From Propionibacteriaceae bacterium (GTDB taxonomy: Bacteria > Actinomycetota > Actinomycetes > Propionibacteriales > Propionibacteriaceae): 8,744 nucleotides of DNA. The notes below the pieces were generated by a model. That model did not search any database. It saw nothing but the letters and a program-made list of their open reading frames with translations, and was not told the DNA's origin. The translations under genes were made by a program, and so were the position numbers. Location: assembly GCA_020438595.1 (NCBI GenBank), contig JAGQUI010000095.1:1-8744 (forward strand), read 5' to 3'. This document shows positions 4,920 through 8,744 of the stretch, piece by piece. Each line of letters opens with the position of its first letter. Position 1 is the stretch's first letter.

Positions 4920-6499
4920 CCGAGCCTGCCGCGCCGCTCCCCCCGCGGGGCCCCGGGGAGGAGTGGCACCCCGAACCGACGGACGGGCCGCTGCCGGACG
5001 CCCCGCGTGCCGAGGTCACCGAGCGGCCGCACCCGCTGACCCCCCTGATCCGGGGCTGGGTCGTGCTGCTCGCGGTCGTGATCGCCTTCGGCCGCGACTA
5101 CCTGCCGATCGGGCGTGAGCCCCAACCCCTGCCACCGCTGGAATTCCTCCTCAGCGGCGTCGGCCTGGTCACCCTGGCCAGCGGGGCCGCCGGCTACTTC
5201 TCGTGGCGGTTCACCCGCTTCGTGATCGACGCCGAGGTGCTCAGGATCGACTCCGGCGTGCTGTTCCGGCGGTCCCAGCGGGTGGCCTTCGACAAGGTGC
5301 AGTCGATCGACGTCGTGCAGCCGCTCGCGGCCCGGCTGTTCGGGCTCGCCGAACTCCAGATCGACGTGGGCTCCCACGACCGCCCGCGCGTGCGCTACCT
5401 GTCCCGGACCCGGGCGTACGCCCTGCGCGACTACCTGCTGGCCCGCGCGAAGGGCGTCCAGGCGCAGGCCGAAGCCGCCACCGACTCGACGTCCGTCCTG
5501 ACCGATCTCGGTGCCCAGGACGAGGTGCTGATCCGCGTCCCGCCGCCGGTACTGCTGCTCGCCGCGGTCACCTCGCACGAGTTCTGGAGCATCATGGCGA
5601 CCGGCGTGGTCGCCGCGGTGATCGGGATCGCGTTCGACCATCCCTGGCTGCTGCTGGTCATCGCCATCCCCACCGTGAGCACCCTGATCGGGTTCGTCGG
5701 ACGCCGCGTCACCGGCCAGTTCAACTACACCCTCTCCCGCCGCGCCCACGGCTTGCGCATCTCCCGCGGCCTGACCAGCCTGACCAGCCAGTCGCTGCCG
5801 CCACGCCGCGTCCAGGCGGTGCAGATCAGCCAGTCGCCGGTGTGGCGCCGGCTCGGCCTGTACCGGATCGACCTCGAGGTGATCGGCTGGGGCGAGGTCA
5901 CCGACAACGAGGGGAAGACCGGCGTGTCCACGATCCTGCTGCCCGCGGGGACGATGGAGCAGGTACGGGTGGCACTGCGGGCGATCTGGCCGCGCGCCGA
6001 CTTCGAGGCGGTCGAACTCCACCAGCCGCCGGCCCGCGCGCGCTGGCTGCACCCGCTGGCTCAGCCGTTCCTGCGCTGGGGCCACGACGACGCACTGGTC
6101 GTGTCGCGGCACGGCTGGCTGGTGCGGCGTTGGCAGGTGGTGCCGCACGCGCGGATCCAGTCGGTCCGCGTCGCCCAGGGCGTCGTGTCGCGCAGGCTCG
6201 GCCTGGCGAACCTGGAGTTCCACACCGCCGGTGGACAGATCTCGCCGCACGCGGCCGGGCTGGACGCGGCGCACGTCCTGCAGCGTCAGGCGGAACTGCT
6301 CCGGCTCGTCCACCACCCCGCGGCGACGGACCTCTCCGAACCCGAGCCACTCCCCTCTCCCGAGTTGTCAGAACCTCAACCGGCTATAGGCGGCGGAGAT
6401 TCTGACAACTCGGCAGGCGGGGTTCCGGATCAGGCGGACGCGGGGCCGGACGCCCGGCGCGCCGACCAGGCCGACGACACCATCTCGTCGACCGAATAG
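4916..6499 (+). CDS. Membrane protein with three bacterial PH domains (YdbT type), C-terminus extended
   Basis: This 527-residue protein pairs with the preceding gene (ATGA overlap). After a Pro-rich N-terminus come helices at about 46-58 and 77-97, a bPH_2 domain (~100-176), two helices (~211-261), a second bPH_2 (~269-355) and a third (~392-465). Each domain repeats the same core: [47 protein letters not shown], and [22 protein letters not shown]. This is the usual YdbT layout. From about residue 470 the chain becomes an acidic, low-complexity tail. Residues ~482-500 are encoded by the 6360-6413 palindrome and use codons rare elsewhere here (ATA, TTG, TCA, CAA), so the natural end was probably earlier. 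The last 70 bp lie antisense to galE. A GC hairpin (4937-4960) just inside the start may slow translation. Confidence 0.87.
   Translation: MTEPAAPLPPRGPGEEWHPEPTDGPLPDAPRAEVTERPHPLTPLIRGWVVLLAVVIAFGRDYLPIGREPQPLPPLEFLLSGVGLVTLASGAAGYFSWRFTRFVIDAEVLRIDSGVLFRRSQRVAFDKVQSIDVVQPLAARLFGLAELQIDVGSHDRPRVRYLSRTRAYALRDYLLARAKGVQAQAEAATDSTSVLTDLGAQDEVLIRVPPPVLLLAAVTSHEFWSIMATGVVAAVIGIAFDHPWLLLVIAIPTVSTLIGFVGRRVTGQFNYTLSRRAHGLRISRGLTSLTSQSLPPRRVQAVQISQSPVWRRLGLYRIDLEVIGWGEVTDNEGKTGVSTILLPAGTMEQVRVALRAIWPRADFEAVELHQPPARARWLHPLAQPFLRWGHDDALVVSRHGWLVRRWQVVPHARIQSVRVAQGVVSRRLGLANLEFHTAGGQISPHAAGLDAAHVLQRQAELLRLVHHPAATDLSEPEPLPSPELSEPQPAIGGGDSDNSAGGVPDQADAGPDARRADQADDTISSTE
6360..6413. repeat. 54-bp palindromic element with 14-bp perfect arms
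   Basis: CCGAGTTGTCAGAA (6360-6373) and TTCTGACAACTCGG (6400-6413) are perfect inverted arms. Pairing continues after one mismatch with CTC/GAG, then after a 2x2 mismatch with CCG/CGG, around the loop GCTATAGG (6383-6390). The element lies inside the 3' end of the triple-PH gene and starts 16 nt beyond the galE stop codon on the other strand. No T-run flanks either side. It could end galE transcription as a U-less hairpin, or be a REP/MITE-like dispersed element. The nonamer TCTGACAAC of its right arm also occurs in the luxR upstream dyad. Confidence 0.75.
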
Positions 6500-7410
6500 C
6501 TCATCGTCCAGCCGAGGTCGGCTGCGGCGGCCGCGCCGTCCGCGACGATCCGGGCGGGGTCTCCGGGACGTCGCGGCGCGATCTCGGGGGTGAACCCGAT
6601 TCCGGTCACGCGCGCCATCGCGTCCATGATCTGCCGGACACTCAGCCCGTCCCCGCTGCCCAGGTTGTACGCCGGACGCAGCGGACGCCCCTCGGCGAGG
6701 GCGAGCGCGGCCGCCACGTGCGAGTCGGCGAGGTCGCCCACGTGCACGTAGTCGCGCACGCAGGTGCCGTCGGGGGTCGGGTAGTCGTCGCCGTTGATCC
6801 GCGGCGTCCGCCCGGCCAGCAGGGCCTCGATCACCAGCGGGAACAGGTTGTGCGGGCTCGCGTCGTAGACCTCGTCGGTGGCCGAGCCGACCACGTTGAA
6901 GTAGCGCAGGCTCACGCCGCGGAAGTCCTCGGTGGCCCGGGCCACGTCGTTGATCAGCCACTCGCCGATCAGCTTCGACTCCCCGTAGGGAGACTCCGGG
7001 TGGTGCGGGGAGTCCTCGGTGACCAGTTCGACCTCGGGCGTGCCGTAGACCGAGGCCGAGGAGGAGAACACGATCCGGCCCACGCCGGCGTCCGTCATCG
7101 CCTGCAGCACGCTGGCGGTGCCGGTGACGTTCTGCGAGTAGGTGTGCAGGGGCCGCTGCACCGATACCCCGGCGTACTTGAACCCGCCGACGTGGATCAC
7201 GCCGGTGCAGCCGTAGTCGCGCAGCACGTCGGTCACCGTCGTCGTGTCCAGGATGTCGGCCTGGATGAACGGGACGCCCGGCGGCACGAAGGCCGCGATA
7301 CCCGAGGAGAGGTCGTCCAGCACCACCGGCGCCAGCCCCTTCGCCTGCAGAGCGCGCACCACGTGCGCCCCGATGTACCCTGCCCCGCCGGTAACCAGCC
7401 ACGTCGTCAC
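6430..7410 (-). CDS. galE: UDP-glucose 4-epimerase
   Basis: This cytoplasmic NAD-dependent enzyme interconverts UDP-glucose and UDP-galactose, for the Leloir pathway and for envelope sugars. The Rossmann motif GGAGYIG is at 8-14. The catalytic triad is Ser118 in SSSASVYG, Tyr142 and Lys146 in SPYGESK. Other family marks are [38 protein letters not shown] and [12 protein letters not shown]. The 326-residue length is normal. The first catalytic-loop motif reads HVGGFK rather than the common HFAGLK, a mild variation. The start is GTG at 7408-7410 with TAGACT ending 7 nt upstream and no ribosome-binding site, so the message is probably leaderless. It is divergent from ppgK over 60 bp. Its 3' end overlaps the triple-PH gene by 70 bp on the opposite strand. 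Related sugar-nucleotide epimerases share these motifs, but galE is the best call. Confidence 0.93.
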   Translation of the reverse strand: MTTWLVTGGAGYIGAHVVRALQAKGLAPVVLDDLSSGIAAFVPPGVPFIQADILDTTTVTDVLRDYGCTGVIHVGGFKYAGVSVQRPLHTYSQNVTGTASVLQAMTDAGVGRIVFSSSASVYGTPEVELVTEDSPHHPESPYGESKLIGEWLINDVARATEDFRGVSLRYFNVVGSATDEVYDASPHNLFPLVIEALLAGRTPRINGDDYPTPDGTCVRDYVHVGDLADSHVAAALALAEGRPLRPAYNLGSGDGLSVRQIMDAMARVTGIGFTPEIAPRRPGDPARIVADGAAAAADLGWTMSYSVDEMVSSAWSARRASGPASA

Positions 7411-7417
7411 GCCCGCG

Positions 7418-7423
7418 AGTCTA
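7418..7423 (-). promoter_or_regulatory. -10 box for a leaderless galE transcript
   Basis: TAGACT on the minus strand, followed by seven bases (CGCGGGC) and the GTG start. Six-base inverted arms CGCGAG (7414-7419) and CTCGCG (7435-7440) flank it and could bind a regulator. A TTGATC hexamer (7445-7450) lies too far upstream (spacer 21) to be a normal -35 box. Confidence 0.5.
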
Positions 7424-7457
7424 TGGGAAACAGGCTCGCGCCCCGATCAAGGCTGGT

Positions 7458-7463
7458 TAGTGT
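7458..7463 (+). promoter_or_regulatory. -10 box for a leaderless ppgK transcript
   Basis: TAGTGT is followed by seven bases (GGACCCC) and the ATG at 7471, with no ribosome-binding site. It faces away from the galE -10 box, 34 bp apart, so the two polymerase sites must overlap. Confidence 0.55.
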
Positions 7464-7470
7464 GGACCCC

Positions 7471-8247
7471 ATGCAGAACCAACCCGTGCTGGGCATCGAT
7501 ATCGGCGGTTCCGGGATCAAGGGCGCGCTGGTCGACCTCGAGGCCGGCGAGTTCGCGACGGAGCGAGTGCGCATCCCCACGCCAGAGGAGTCGACGCCGG
7601 CCAACGTGGCCGACGTGGTGGGCGAGATCATGTCCCAGTTCGCCGACCAGATGGGCGACGGGCCGATCGGCGTGACCATCCCCGCGGTCGTTACGCACGG
7701 CATCACCCGCTCCGCCGCGAACATCCACAAGTCCTGGATCGACGCCCCCGCCGAACAGATCTTCTCCGAGCACCTGGGCCGCCAGGTGCACCTTGTGAAC
7801 GACGCGGACGCGGCCGGTGTCGCCGAAGTGATGTACGGCGCGGCCAAGGGCAACGAGGGCCTCGTCCTGGTCACCACGCTGGGCACCGGCATCGGGAGCG
7901 CGCTGATCTACCGGGGCGTGCTGGTGCCGAACACCGAGCTGGGCCACCTCGAGATCGACGGGCACGACGCCGAGAGCCAGGCCGCGGCGTCGATCAAGAC
8001 GGCGCTCGGCCTGTCCTACGACGAGTACGTGCCGAGGCTGCAGCGGTACTACGAGACGGTGGAGGCCCTGTTCTGGCCGGACCTCTTCGTGGTCGGCGGC
8101 GGCGTCTCCAAGGCGTCCGACAAGTTCCTGCCGAAGCTGAAGCTGCACGCCCCGATCGTGCCGGCCCACCTGCGCAACCGCGCCGGCATCATCGGTGCCG
8201 CCTGGCTGGCCGCCGACGCGGCGAGCCACCCCGAGCGCGACGCCTGA
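7471..8247 (+). CDS. ppgK: Polyphosphate glucokinase
   Basis: This enzyme phosphorylates glucose to glucose-6-phosphate using inorganic polyphosphate, and in many actinobacteria also ATP (EC 2.7.1.63). It belongs to the ROK family: the phosphate-binding loop [12 protein letters not shown] (8-19), the catalytic Asp111 in [26 protein letters not shown] (135-146) and [12 protein letters not shown] (158-168). PPGK hallmarks include TPEEST (37-42), the missing zinc-cysteine cluster of other ROK kinases, and [14 protein letters not shown] (201-214). The 258-residue length is typical. The frame stays open far upstream across galE, but family alignment and the TAGTGT box fix the start at 7471. It has no ribosome-binding site. 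Its neighbour galE is divergent; both supply sugar phosphates or nucleotides, but no shared operon exists. Confidence 0.95.
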   Translation: MQNQPVLGIDIGGSGIKGALVDLEAGEFATERVRIPTPEESTPANVADVVGEIMSQFADQMGDGPIGVTIPAVVTHGITRSAANIHKSWIDAPAEQIFSEHLGRQVHLVNDADAAGVAEVMYGAAKGNEGLVLVTTLGTGIGSALIYRGVLVPNTELGHLEIDGHDAESQAAASIKTALGLSYDEYVPRLQRYYETVEALFWPDLFVVGGGVSKASDKFLPKLKLHAPIVPAHLRNRAGIIGAAWLAADAASHPERDA

Positions 8248-8248
8248 C

Positions 8249-8281
8249 GGACCGGGTTGGGGACGGTTCCTTACTCGGTCC
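8249..8281. terminator. Possible weak bidirectional terminator between ppgK and the XRE gene
   Basis: GGACCG (8249-8254) and CGGTCC (8276-8281) are six-base inverted arms around 21 nt, just after the ppgK stop and spanning the end of the convergent XRE gene. There is no T-run and the loop is long, so support is thin. Confidence 0.22.
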
Positions 8282-8540
8282 ACGCCTGAGCCCTGGGAGC
8301 CTCCTCACGCCAGTCCCGCCGGATGCTGAACAGCTCGCCCGGCGTCGTGTCCAGCACGTCGCAGATCTCGGTCAGCGTCGTGAACCGCACCGCGCGGGCC
8401 TTGCCGGTCTTCAGGATCGACAGGTTCGCGAGCGTGATGCCGGTGCGCTCGCTGAGCTCGGTGAGGGTCATGCCGCGCGCAGCCAGCACCTCACCGAGGT
8501 GGCACTCGATGCGGTGATCGCCGTCGGGCTCAGATGACAC
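8271..8540 (-). CDS. Small XRE/Cro-CI-type helix-turn-helix regulator (YozG-like)
   Basis: This 89-residue protein is almost entirely one DNA-binding domain. HLGEVLAARGMTLTELSERTGI forms the first helices, TLANLSILKTGK (about 36-47) the recognition part, and FTTLTEICDVLDTTPGELFSI the closing helices, as in the HTH_26/YozG group. The start is the GTG at 8538-8540, preceded by a strong AGGAGG 9 nt upstream; an earlier frame opening adds only an Arg-rich stretch. It overlaps the end of the upstream membrane gene by 11 bp, so translation is probably coupled. In actinobacteria and Firmicutes this kind of regulator is commonly found directly after a DUF2975 gene, and they probably act together. The target is unknown, though the pair's own promoter beyond the window is the first guess. 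Confidence 0.9.
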   Translation of the reverse strand: MSSEPDGDHRIECHLGEVLAARGMTLTELSERTGITLANLSILKTGKARAVRFTTLTEICDVLDTTPGELFSIRRDWREEAPRAQAWTE

Positions 8541-8744
8541 CGTCGACGTCCTCCTGGAGCCGCGCGCCCTGCCGGAACGCAACCCCGAGGGCGCCCGCGA
8601 CCACCCCGAGCAGGATCAGCATCCACGGCCATCCCGCGGTGAAGCCGATCACCAACATCGAGGCGTCCGGTGGGCTGTGCGGAGCGAGCACTCCTGCCGG
8701 GTCGGCCTGGATCACGGCGACCGCGGCTGTGTTCAAGGCACCCT
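8530..8744 (-). CDS. DUF2975-type membrane protein, C-terminal part
   Basis: The frame is open to the right edge, so the start lies outside the window; about 71 residues are visible. It shows an Ala-rich stretch, a clear membrane helix (GWPWMLILLGVVAGALGVAF) and the ending FRQGARLQEDVDGVI. That ending strongly recalls the C-terminus of DUF2975 proteins, four-helix membrane proteins of about 150-200 residues. The 11-bp overlap with the XRE regulator fits the known DUF2975-regulator pairing. The molecular role of DUF2975 is not established. Identification rests on one helix, the tail and the context. Confidence 0.72.
   Translation of the reverse strand, partial: GALNTAAVAVIQADPAGVLAPHSPPDASMLVIGFTAGWPWMLILLGVVAGALGVAFRQGARLQEDVDGVI

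Noticed and set aside
4730..6316. 528-codon minus-strand open frame opposite the triple-PH gene
   Set aside because: It has no domain signature and is rich in Arg, Gln, His and Asp, while the plus strand shows three PH-domain repeats.
6718..7470. Open frame running across galE antisense and joining ppgK in frame
   Set aside because: Its translation is low-complexity, rich in Val, Arg, His and Gly, and is the shadow of galE. ppgK homology starts at 7471, where a TAGTGT box also lies.
1..8744. CRISPR array, rRNA genes or insertion sequence
   Set aside because: I saw no regularly spaced direct repeats, no rRNA-like stretch and no transposase on either strand.

Overview
The window is GC-rich DNA (roughly 70% by eye) from an actinobacterium. 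Evidence for this is strong G/C bias at third codon positions, GTG starts, a polyphosphate glucokinase gene, a DUF1707 protein, and TANNNT boxes placed 6-7 nt before start codons, the pattern of leaderless actinobacterial transcripts. The gene set would suit a Propionibacteriaceae-like lineage, but genus cannot be fixed from the sequence alone.

Left part (1-2316): the start of a sugar ABC importer operon on the minus strand. A lipoprotein sugar-binding protein of the arabinose-binding type comes first, then an AraG/RbsA-type ATPase that runs off the left edge. A permease probably follows outside the window. A strong hairpin separates the two genes. Upstream lie about 600 bases without a credible gene, holding short repeats that look like operators, and then a tRNA-Gly(CCC) gene on the minus strand. 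This part looks less biased in codon use than the rest, so it may be a block acquired next to the tRNA.

Middle part (2388-6499): a LuxR-type regulator with a 19-bp perfect dyad in its promoter region, convergent with a small four-helix membrane protein resembling the holin superfamily IV type. Divergent from that is a three-gene group: a DUF1707 protein with five FGG repeats (LiaF-like C-terminus), a single-PH-domain membrane protein, and a triple-PH-domain membrane protein (YdbS/YdbT type). The group looks like a cell-envelope module; its function is inferred, not shown.

Right part (6430-8744): galE (UDP-glucose 4-epimerase) on the minus strand overlaps the 3' end of the triple-PH gene by 70 bp. 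It is divergent from ppgK (polyphosphate/ATP glucokinase) across only 60 bp. A small XRE regulator follows, overlapping by 11 bp the end of a DUF2975-type membrane protein that runs off the right edge.

Two things stand out. First, five genes (holin-like, DUF1707, single PH, galE, ppgK) each have a TAGNNT hexamer ending exactly 6 or 7 nt before the start codon, implying widespread leaderless transcription here. Second, a 54-bp imperfect palindrome with 14-bp perfect arms lies inside the 3' end of the triple-PH gene. It is written in codons unusual for this genome and shares a core with the dyad upstream of the luxR gene, which suggests a dispersed palindromic repeat that has lengthened the protein.
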